The notes below the pieces were generated by a model, which made no database searches, had not been told where the DNA came from, and worked only from the letters and a program-made list of their open reading frames with translations. A stretch of 64,000 bases of DNA. It comes from Bombyx mori. Lineage: Eukaryota > Arthropoda > Insecta > Lepidoptera > Bombycidae. A program made the position numbers and the translations under genes. The stretch spans positions 15,004,731 to 15,068,730 of the forward strand of contig NC_085117.1 in the NCBI RefSeq assembly GCF_030269925.1. Reading direction: 5' to 3'. This document shows positions 22,401 to 30,949 of this stretch, one piece after another. Position 1 is the first letter of the stretch. Each line of letters opens with the position of its first letter.

Positions 22401-25400
22401 ATGCCGCCGAAGAAGATGCCCAATTCCGAGGAGCGCGACGCGAGAGCCGCGTCGCCGCCCCACGCGCCGTCGAGTGACGCGCCGCCCGCCAGTGTTTGCT
22501 TCCGCCCGGAAGACATCACCATGCTGATCGACACCCTTCAACGAACGCAGCTAGACGCGTTCCGGGAGCTGTTAGATAGCGTCAGGCAGTCGGCGACTCC
22601 TACATTCGACCATCGGCCCGCCAACAACTTCAGCCGCTGCAAATCTGTATTCAGCGGACGCGCAGACGAGTCAGTAGAAGGTTTTATCGACGCAATAGAA
22701 TCTTACAGAGACGCCGCCAATGTTCCCGATGACGTAGCCGTAAAAGGCATCTCCATGTTGCTTACACACACCGCCGCTACCTGGTGGCAGGGTATCAAGC
22801 ATCAAGTTTCTACATGGGAAGACGTCATCTCAAATCTACGAAGTGCTTTTGGTGATCGCCGCCCACCCCACAGAATTTATGTCGACCTATTCGCAGACGG
22901 CCAGCAGCCTATGGAGAAAACCGACCTGTTTGTCGCCAGGGCTCGAGCACTCCTCGCGAAGCTACCTCGAGGCGACTTATGTGAAAAAGTGGAGCTCGAT
23001 ATGATATACGGATTACTGCATCATAAAATTCGTAAACGCCTTCGTAGAGAGGAAATCACCAGTTTCAATGTTCTCCTGCAAAAAGCACGAAGTATTGAGG
23101 ATTCTACGAAAGAAGCGCATACTTCAAACGCCGTCGCCGAGACATCAAAGGGTGCCGCCGCCGCCGCCCGCGCTCGACTCGAGCCGCCGCGGCCTGCAAC
23201 GCAGCGTGTACCTACGGCCGCTGTAGAAGTTTCCCCGCGCCAACGTTCGTCAGGCGATAACGCCGACGCCACTCCGACCGCCGAAAAACTCGAGAAACGT
23301 CGATACTGTGTTTATTGTAAAAGTTACGGTCATACGCGTGATCAGTGTCGTAAATTGTTATTAAAACAAACCGCGAATGACAGTAATGACAACGTAATTA
23401 GTAATAAAGTAAATAATATTAAATGTTACGGTTGCGGCGCGAGCGGAGTCATACGTTCTAATTGTTCCAAATGTAGTTCAAATTTTAGCGCGGTCGATTT
23501 TATTCAAATACCGCGAACACGATCGCGAAGTACAACGACCGCTGAGACATCAGCTGTTGGTAAGCCGTCCGCCCAGGTGAGTAATTTGGCAAGTTTACCT
23601 ATGGTTTTTACTGGGGCTGTACCTGACTTGTGTTTATCCAGTAGTGTTCATACTGAGCGCCCAAATTATGTTAATTCATCGCTACACACTGCTCAGCCAA
23701 GTTTGGTATCACTTAATAATGTAAGTACACCCCCCGTAAATAATAATTTTGCCCGTAAATGTAATGTAAACTCGTCCCATAAACGTGTTGATAAACAAAT
23801 TATTTCAAATTTGCCGCGTTCCGACGATACGCCTTTGTTTACATACTTATCTCGTCCTGTTAAGCAGGGGGAGTGTTTTAACCGCACTCATGTACCTAGC
23901 GAATTGAAATCAGTATCTCCTAGGGAATTTTGTGATAATCAGTGCGTCGTAAATAATAATAGACATAAATGGAAAACGAAACGTTCACGTCAGTGTCCAT
24001 CACGTGGTCCGTTACCAACTAGGGCGACCATGATTTTTTCAGGACAAAACCAGGAATTTGATATTAAAAGAAGGGTGACCAAAATTTTTTCAGGACAAAA
24101 ACTAGGAATTTATGCACCGGTTAAGGGGACCACAAATTTTAATTGTGATAGTTTTGTCACCTTTTCGTCTGTAACTTCTTCGCAAAATTGCAACGCGCGA
24201 CGACCTATTTTAGGTATAGAGATTTTAGGAATCCGAGGTAGGGGTTTAATCGACACCGCAGCCAAGCGAACTGTTGCCGGTTCTTCACTCTACGCCTTAC
24301 TGCAACAGCATAATCAACCTTTTGTGCGTAGTTCTATGCGTGTTAAGCTCGCCGATGGTTCAATGCAAACACGACAAATGCTGACAACGACACTTGACGT
24401 GAAGTTATTACCGTGTAAGATGATTCTCACAGAATTCGTCGTATTTCCGGACGCCCAGGATAATGACACATTATTGGGTGTAGATTTTTTAGTAGCAGCT
24501 GGTTTAGCCATTGACTTCGATACTTCGACATGGCGCTACCAAGGTTCTGAACGAGTTTTTCCATTGGAGTTCGAGTATCCCAGTGACCTCACGCCTTGTT
24601 CTGCTGCTGATTTCTTAAGAGAAGACGAGGGAACTATGCTGTGTCCTCCCGAGCGTGACCGCCTAGCTACTCTTCTGCAGTGCAACGAGGATATCTTCAG
24701 ACCAGGGGGAGACCCAACGCCGTACGCTGAACATCGTATTGATACAGGAGACCATGCGCCCATCTCAGTCCCGCCGTATCGCCTCACACCTGCACGTAGA
24801 GATGTCATGAAAACTGAACTTGACAAAATGCTTGCGGATGGTATTATTGAGGAATGCGAGTCTGCATGGACCTCTCCTGCTGTTTTAGTTCCCAAGAAGG
24901 ATAACGGCATCCGATTTTGTGTCGACTATCGAAAGTTAAATGCTGTCACTAAAACTGATAATTATCCACTTCCGCTCATAGACGAGCTTTTGCAGCTGAC
25001 GAAGCGTCATTGTTTTATGACTTCAATAGACCTAAAGGCTGGCTATTGGCAAGTCCAGGTGCGCCCAGCTGATCGCGATAAAACTGCATTTATAACGCCG
25101 TTTGGGACGTTCCGTTTCACGCGAATGCCATTCGGATTGAAGAACGCACCGTCCACGTTCCAACGTTTGATCGATCGGTTCCGTTCTGGCTCTAGTTTAC
25201 AAGGTATTGTACTGCTGGCTTATTTGGACGATTTATTAATTATTTCTGAGGATTTTGAAAGCCATCTGGAGGACCTACGAAAAGTATTTGAACGTCTGCG
25301 TCTATTCGGTTTAAGGGCCAATCGTGCTAAGTGCTTCTTTGCTCGTCCAGAGATTAATTACCTGGGCCACGTGATAACCCCTGAAGGTATCAAGCCGGAT

Positions 25401-27584
25401 CCCTCTAAGGTCGACGCAGTCCTACAAATGGCTAGCCCTAGAAATCTGAAACATTTAAAGTCATTTTTACAGACGTGCTCATGGTTCAGAAAGTTTATAC
25501 CAAATTTTTCGCAAGTAGCCCAACCATTAACTAAACTCACTCGTAAAAACGAGTCATGGAGATGGGATAGTCAGCAGCAAGAAGCATTCCAGTGTCTAAA
25601 GGATAGATTGACTTCGGCACCCATATTAGTTCAAGCAGACTATACTAAGCCTTTTGTGTTGCGGACAGACGCTAGCAACTATGCCTTAGGGGCTGTGTTG
25701 TTGCAAGGTGAGGGCATCGACGAAAAACCCATCGAGTACGCCAGTCGATTGTTGATTCCAGCTGAGAAAAATTATACCACCACCGAGAAGGAGGCTTTAG
25801 CGGTTGTTTGGGCAACCGATAAGTTCCGTGGTTATTTGGATGGACATCCGGTTTATGTAAAAAGTGACCATCAGCCTCTCAAGTGGCTCTTAACTCTCAA
25901 GACGCCCAATGGACGTCTCATCAGATGGGCTATGAAATTGCAAGCCCTGGATATTCATTACGAATACACGCCTGGTAAGGCCAATGTTGTGGCTGACACT
26001 CTTAGCCGTCCTCAGTGCGATGATGCCATCCTTGACAGTTGTGATGTCTGCAATGTTATCGTCGATTTACCACGTATAAGTTCCGCCGATTTACGTAAGG
26101 AGCAGTTGGATGACCCAGAGGTTGCCAAAATCATCACTAGTCTTGAAGACCCCGAACCGGTCAGCACTCAATGGTTGGATAGAGGGTACCTAATGAACCA
26201 AGGTGTTTTATACCGTTATCTTCCAGATTCGGATAGTGATCAACCTCAGCTCGTGGTGCCCATTACTATGCGTGAGAAGATTTTGCAAGAATTTCATGAC
26301 GCTCCCACAGCCGGCCACCAAGGAGTGGAGCGGACCTTTAATCGGATCAGTCATAATTATTATTTCGTTGGCATGCGCAAGTATATTGCAGATTACCTCA
26401 AGAATTGTGAAGAGTGCCAGCGTTACAAGGCATCCAATCAAAAGCCTTTTGGACTCCTACAGACACCAGTCCTCAATCAGCGTGGAGAAGTACTCGCCAT
26501 CGATCTCTTCGGACCCTTACCGGAAGGCGAGCGTGGCGAGAAATGGGTACTACTAGTTGAAGACACCGCCACCAGGTGGGTGGAATTGTTCGCTCTGACA
26601 GAAGCCACTGCTGAAATTTGTGCGCCCGTACTCATTAATGAATACTTCCTTCGATATGGTTTCCCACGCCGTATTATCTCAGACAACGGTGTCCAATTTA
26701 TTTCCGCCACCATGCAACAATGCATGTTTATTCTTGGCATCAAGCAAAACCTCATTCCTCTATATCATCCAGAAGCAAATCCTGCTGAAAGGAAGAACCG
26801 GGACCTACGTACTCAGCTCTCGATATTGGTCAAAAATGAGCACCGATCATGGCCTAAATTTTTGTCTTCCGTGCGATTTTCCATGAATAGTGCCACGTGT
26901 GCCACGACAGGTGCCAGTCCCGCTCAGGTTATGTTTGCCAGAGAAATGCGTACCCCATTCGACGCGCAGCGTGATTTAAGGGGCATACTAGATAAAGAGA
27001 ATTTCCTTCCTCAAATTACTCCGTATCTCCGTAGATTTTTAGATAATTGGGATTCAATTAGAGATAGGGCTGAACATCATCAGGATGATAGGAAGTTGCA
27101 ATCCGATAAAAGTCGATTATCTGGTCCCAGTTACCAAGTAGGTGATCTAGTCCTTCTCTGTACGCACTTGTTAAGTGATGCCGCCAAAGGTAGAACGAAG
27201 AAGTTCATGCCTAAGCGTGACGGACCCTACCAGATTAGTAATATCGTTAGTCCTACTACCTATGAGGTTACTGATTTGAATTCGCAGGTTTTAGGGGAAT
27301 TTCATGCTTCTCATTTGAAGCCGTATCATAATCAAACCGGTCAGGTCTCAGCTCCAGTACAGCCTCGACGCCTGCGTGGACGGCCCCGCCTTGTTGTTTC
27401 TGCCGAGCCACCAACGAGGCGTTCTAGTGACTCGGAGGGGGAGGATATAACGGAACGTAATTTCCGAACGTGCGATACCGCCCCCGCCGCCGCCTTACCG
27501 CCCGCTGAAACAGAGCTCTCTGAGCGCGAAAACACACGCCCTCAGCGCGCGCGACGACGACCAGTAAAATATTGCGAGTCTTAG
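22401..27584 (+). CDS. Gag-Pol polyprotein of the gypsy element, single frame
   Basis: 1,727 residues with no internal stop. Gag occupies the first part (retrotransposon gag core about residues 73-240) and ends with a zinc knuckle CVYCKSYGHTRDQC. A second knuckle-like CYGCGASG...C has no histidine. A long AT-rich linker follows. The protease has DTA at 618-620, reverse transcriptase has YLDD at 941-944 and RNase H starts near D1090. Integrase shows an HHCC zinc domain and catalytic D1368, D1428 and E1463 (34 residues between the last two). A GPY-type module (DGPYQIS) follows and no chromodomain is seen. The gag and pol parts are in one frame, so no frameshift is needed. The last 45 or so residues are read from the 3' LTR. 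All catalytic residues are intact, so the element may be active. Antisense frames in this interval are shadows. Confidence 0.95.
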   Translation: MPPKKMPNSEERDARAASPPHAPSSDAPPASVCFRPEDITMLIDTLQRTQLDAFRELLDSVRQSATPTFDHRPANNFSRCKSVFSGRADESVEGFIDAIESYRDAANVPDDVAVKGISMLLTHTAATWWQGIKHQVSTWEDVISNLRSAFGDRRPPHRIYVDLFADGQQPMEKTDLFVARARALLAKLPRGDLCEKVELDMIYGLLHHKIRKRLRREEITSFNVLLQKARSIEDSTKEAHTSNAVAETSKGAAAAARARLEPPRPATQRVPTAAVEVSPRQRSSGDNADATPTAEKLEKRRYCVYCKSYGHTRDQCRKLLLKQTANDSNDNVISNKVNNIKCYGCGASGVIRSNCSKCSSNFSAVDFIQIPRTRSRSTTTAETSAVGKPSAQVSNLASLPMVFTGAVPDLCLSSSVHTERPNYVNSSLHTAQPSLVSLNNVSTPPVNNNFARKCNVNSSHKRVDKQIISNLPRSDDTPLFTYLSRPVKQGECFNRTHVPSELKSVSPREFCDNQCVVNNNRHKWKTKRSRQCPSRGPLPTRATMIFSGQNQEFDIKRRVTKIFSGQKLGIYAPVKGTTNFNCDSFVTFSSVTSSQNCNARRPILGIEILGIRGRGLIDTAAKRTVAGSSLYALLQQHNQPFVRSSMRVKLADGSMQTRQMLTTTLDVKLLPCKMILTEFVVFPDAQDNDTLLGVDFLVAAGLAIDFDTSTWRYQGSERVFPLEFEYPSDLTPCSAADFLREDEGTMLCPPERDRLATLLQCNEDIFRPGGDPTPYAEHRIDTGDHAPISVPPYRLTPARRDVMKTELDKMLADGIIEECESAWTSPAVLVPKKDNGIRFCVDYRKLNAVTKTDNYPLPLIDELLQLTKRHCFMTSIDLKAGYWQVQVRPADRDKTAFITPFGTFRFTRMPFGLKNAPSTFQRLIDRFRSGSSLQGIVLLAYLDDLLIISEDFESHLEDLRKVFERLRLFGLRANRAKCFFARPEINYLGHVITPEGIKPDPSKVDAVLQMASPRNLKHLKSFLQTCSWFRKFIPNFSQVAQPLTKLTRKNESWRWDSQQQEAFQCLKDRLTSAPILVQADYTKPFVLRTDASNYALGAVLLQGEGIDEKPIEYASRLLIPAEKNYTTTEKEALAVVWATDKFRGYLDGHPVYVKSDHQPLKWLLTLKTPNGRLIRWAMKLQALDIHYEYTPGKANVVADTLSRPQCDDAILDSCDVCNVIVDLPRISSADLRKEQLDDPEVAKIITSLEDPEPVSTQWLDRGYLMNQGVLYRYLPDSDSDQPQLVVPITMREKILQEFHDAPTAGHQGVERTFNRISHNYYFVGMRKYIADYLKNCEECQRYKASNQKPFGLLQTPVLNQRGEVLAIDLFGPLPEGERGEKWVLLVEDTATRWVELFALTEATAEICAPVLINEYFLRYGFPRRIISDNGVQFISATMQQCMFILGIKQNLIPLYHPEANPAERKNRDLRTQLSILVKNEHRSWPKFLSSVRFSMNSATCATTGASPAQVMFAREMRTPFDAQRDLRGILDKENFLPQITPYLRRFLDNWDSIRDRAEHHQDDRKLQSDKSRLSGPSYQVGDLVLLCTHLLSDAAKGRTKKFMPKRDGPYQISNIVSPTTYEVTDLNSQVLGEFHASHLKPYHNQTGQVSAPVQPRRLRGRPRLVVSAEPPTRRSSDSEGEDITERNFRTCDTAPAAALPPAETELSERENTRPQRARRRPVKYCES
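27434..27445 (+). other. Polypurine tract
   Basis: GGAGGGGGAGGA lies directly against the 3' LTR and is the expected plus-strand primer. It falls inside the pol coding frame. Confidence 0.8.
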
Positions 27585-27763
27585 ATTAATTGTACGATTC
27601 TCAACTCATTTTGTATTTGTGTTAGTCATTGTGTCGCTTTTTATATTAAAACCTCATACCAAATCAGTGTAAACATTATTTCTATATCATCTTCGCCAAC
27701 AGCCCGGAACAACGAACTCACGAAAACTCACAAAAGCCCGCCAGTCGGACTTGTAGTGTTAAA
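27446..27763 (+). repeat. 3' LTR
   Basis: 318 bp, same sequence as the 5' LTR by eye. The gag-pol stop codon (TAG) is inside it at 27582-27584. Confidence 0.93.
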
Positions 27764-27767
27764 CAGT
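27764..27767. repeat. Target-site duplication, right copy
   Basis: CAGT directly after the 3' LTR. Confidence 0.8.
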
Positions 27768-28782
27768 GCTTTTATGTGAAAAAGTAAAAAATGATCGCTT
27801 TTTCCTAAGTGCAGGCTTCCACGGAAAATTAAGAAATCATATTCGCCATATATTTGTAACATTGCCTAATTAACAACAATGGCTATGAAACTTCAATAAC
27901 TTGAAGAATTCGCATGAAGAGGCACTTTCCATTTTGTTGTGTATTTATTGTTGTAATTTTGTATGTGATAAAAATTATGAATTAAAATATCTAACATTTC
28001 ATTATGTTCTATATTTTATCGTTGTACTTGTCTGTGTGATTAAAATTTATGAATTACATATTGTGTCTAAAATTTCAGATATGGAATTTCGTCTCGCCTG
28101 TATGTATGCTTAGATGAGTTCTTTATTTTAGATGGGGCTATGGCTGTGAGTGTGTAGGTGGCACGGCGTGACTGTGTGGAATTGTTCGTCGCGCAGGTGT
28201 GTCCGAGACTGGCCGGCGCCGGCGCGCATTCCATAGACGGTCGCAGCGCCCACTCATTGCGCACTTGAGCAATTACACTTACGTATCCTTCTTACCTCTA
28301 TATTTGTTGTTCACAATTGAGAAATTTGCTAGTAAAAGCACATTCGAAACGAAGCTTTTGTTGTTATGAAATTTCTACGCTACCAATCAATTGGTTTTTA
28401 AACAAATTTAATGTAAATCTAACAATATTTTCTTCTTTTATTCGCACAATCAATACGTACCTTTTCAGGATAATATAATAACCTAGTACATTTCTAGCCT
28501 CATAGCTTGCCAGTATACACCAGTGCAATCTTTCACTTTTTTCCTACCTATTCTAGTGACCTCAAGGGGTCATACTAGATTCACCAAGCGAAGTTTCACT
28601 TTTCTGTCAACGGTGCATTTTTAAACTATTTCGGACATTTTCATTTCAATACCAATTATAACGCACATCAAAGTTAATATTTTATTTTTCGCGATATTCC
28701 GTTATTTAAAAATATATACATATTTCAAAATATCAATATCTTCATATTATATTTCATAGCCCAGAAGTAAGTACGAATTTAA
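27768..28782. other. Gene-free stretch with a GC-rich patch
   Basis: No gene supported. A sharply GC-rich patch lies at about 28150-28265 (ACTGGCCGGCGCCGGCGCGC). The minus frame 28067-28264 across it has no recognisable motif. The two short parallel words TGTGTGATTAAAATTTATG and TATGTGATAAAAATTATG near 27963-28050 suggest a small old duplication. Confidence 0.5.
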
Positions 28783-29212
28783 TCTATACTAATATTATAA
28801 AGAGGAAAGATTTGTTTTTTTTGTTTGTATTGAATAGACTCCGAAACTACTGAACCGATTTGAAAAATTCTTTCGCTGTTTGGAAGCTACACTATTCCCG
28901 AGTGACATAGACTTTTTAAAAAAAAATTAGAGATCCTTACTAAAACTCCAATAATGTAACCTAAGGTGTAAAACAATTACCTAAAATATTCTTTACATCG
29001 CGTACCCTGCGAAAACTATTGATGATAGAATAAAATAATGTACTACGACTTTGTAGAACACATTATTATTTACAAAAAGTTTTAAGACAGCATATGTCTA
29101 ACTATTATAGTTACGTCGCAATAAGTGTTCTTTTATTTAAAAAAATAAAACAACGTCAAATATCGTTGAAATTTTTGTTAAAGACCCGAGCGGAGACGGA
29201 GCGGGCCGCTAG
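28783..29212 (+). mobile_element. Non-autonomous Helitron-like element, 430 bp
   Basis: Starts TCTATACTAATATT after an A and ends GGGCCGCTAG before a T. These are the A|TC...CTAG|T termini expected of Helitrons. AGCGG and CCGCT near the 3' end can form the subterminal hairpin. It has no coding content. Confidence 0.75.
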
Positions 29213-29752
29213 TATAAAATAAAATTCCTGTTTTGATATTAATTTTGTTATTGGTTTGAATTGAAGAAGATATTGTTATGTTACGATTATATTTCTGTCG
29301 TACAAGAGTATTGCGTAATATTAAGAATAAATATTGTGAGCAGCGCCAAATTCTTGAAGACTGTATGTCAGAACAATGAATTTCAAATAAAGAAACACTT
29401 TCCACTCTAAGTTTGCCTGTAAGATATCGCTCAGCAATGAGATATTCCTCTTTATGAAATGAATCCACGGCTTTGTAGATTCCACCTCACTAAATTATTA
29501 CAGTGATATAAATTCAACGGAGATAATGAGTTCCATCATTGAGTTCAATGAGTTAAGTGCAGTGAACCGAACTGCGTGTTGAGCACTCCGGATCCAAACC
29601 GAAAAAGCTACTAGTTAGACTAGCTAGATAGTGACCACAATTTATTTTTATTTTCATATGTCTGTGCTGATCAAATTGCTAGAACACATTTTCAACGCTT
29701 CATCTCGCAATCTAAAATAAAAAATAATGCCTACTTATTTATGTATATTTCT

Positions 29753-29990
29753 AGGTAGGGCGACTTGTGACCTCGCATATGTACGTACCACCGCCCTGCC
29801 TATTTCTATATTGGCAAGCAGTAATGCGTTGTTTGAAATATGTTACAGCCGTTACAATACAATTCAGATTTAAATCTCATGACTCAAGGTGACGGGCAGT
29901 ATTCCCCTAATTATGTCTATGAGTTCGGGTGACAGCTCAACAGAAGTAGGCCATAAGCTAGTTCAAACAAATAAGCAATAAACAAAATAA
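29753..29990 (+). mobile_element. Old, diverged family A copy
   Basis: Order and spacing of family A words are kept (GACTTGTGACCTCGC, GCAAGCAGTAATGCGT, CTCATGACTCAAGGTG), with many changes and an eroded tail. Confidence 0.6.
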
Positions 29991-30104
29991 AATCTTGCCT
30001 ACATCATTCGTCACGAAGTGAGAAGTTTTGGCTCTGCCTTTTTAATTATTGCCGTCATTCAAAGGACAATAATCACGTTTCATAACACGTTACTATATAA
30101 AAAA

Positions 30105-30736
30105 AATGTGTGCGTGTACTAGTGTACACACGTAAGAAGTGAAACTTATTTATGGCCTTATTTTTCGAAAAATGATCTACATGCAACTTTCTAGAAATTG
30201 GTTAAATAAAGTTAAATTAGATAAAGTTTAAACAAAAGGATTTTATTATCATAGACATGAATACAAAAAAGTTAAATTAGATAAAGTTTAAACAAAAGGA
30301 TTTTATTATCATAGACATGAATACAAAACAGATGGCGCGTAACGGAAAAATGTGACGCGTAACCGAAAAACGTGACGGTAAATTTTTTTCCAACGCCGAT
30401 AAGGAAGTTTCACTTCAAAAAATGTGTGCGTGTACTAGTGTACACACGTAAGAAGTGAAACTTATTTATGGCCTTATTTTTCGAAAAATGATCTACATGC
30501 AACTTTCTAGAAATTGGTTAAATAAAGTTAAATTAGATAAAGTTTAAACAAAAGGATTTTATTATCATAGACATGAATACAAAAAAGTTAAATTAGATAA
30601 AGTTTAAACAAAAGGATTTTATTATCATAGACATGAATACAAAACAGATGGCGCGTAACGGAAAAATGTGACGCGTAACCGAAAAACGTGACGGTAAATT
30701 TTTTTCCAACGCCGATAAGGAAGTTTCACTTCAAAA
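30105..30736. repeat. Two identical 316-bp tandem units, each with an internal 60-bp duplication
   Basis: The unit 30105-30420 is repeated at 30421-30736 with no difference seen by eye. Inside each, a 60-bp stretch (first at 30207-30266) is itself doubled. Each unit also has a short palindrome (GTGTACTAGTGTACAC) and 12-bp inverted ends, GAAGTGAAACTT (30136-30147) and AAGTTTCACTTC (30405-30416), which suggest a duplicated TIR element. It ends about 120 bp upstream of the TATA-like boxes of the plus-strand esterase. Confidence 0.85.
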
Positions 30737-30858
30737 CTTGCATGCAATAGTTAACTCTTTCAATATTCAACATATTATTAACAAGGAATACTTATTCGCA
30801 AACAAAAAGGTAGTTCAGTAGCAGACAGTGACAGCGCGTAATTACCATATAGATACCA

Positions 30859-30880
30859 TATAAATACAAGTACATATAAA
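30859..30880 (+). promoter_or_regulatory. Possible TATA boxes of the secreted carboxylesterase
   Basis: TATAAA occurs at 30859-30864 and 30875-30880, 70-91 nt before the ATG. TCAGT at 30917-30921 is an initiator-like word. Spacing from TATA to TCAGT is longer than ideal, so this is tentative. Confidence 0.35.
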
Positions 30881-30949
30881 TGCTTTGTTGTGTGCAGCTG
30901 AATTAAGTTCACCGAATCAGTTGTGTTGCCGCCTTTATCGGACAAGGCA

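Larger units (their letters stand above)
21980..27763 (+). mobile_element. Complete Ty3/gypsy LTR retrotransposon, 5,784 bp
   Basis: Two 318-bp LTRs, a 4-bp target duplication, a tRNA primer site, a polypurine tract and one uninterrupted gag-pol frame are all present. The LTRs read the same throughout by eye, so the insertion is very young and may be polymorphic in the population. No envelope-like frame follows pol. It is inserted in the spacer between the two carboxylesterases, in the same orientation as the plus-strand one. Confidence 0.95.

Noticed and set aside
28067..28264. 65-residue minus frame over a GC-rich patch
   Set aside because: Open only because of high GC; no recognisable sequence.
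30105..30736. Tandem repeats considered as a CRISPR-like array
   Set aside because: Two long identical units with no spacers in moth DNA; a local duplication explains them.
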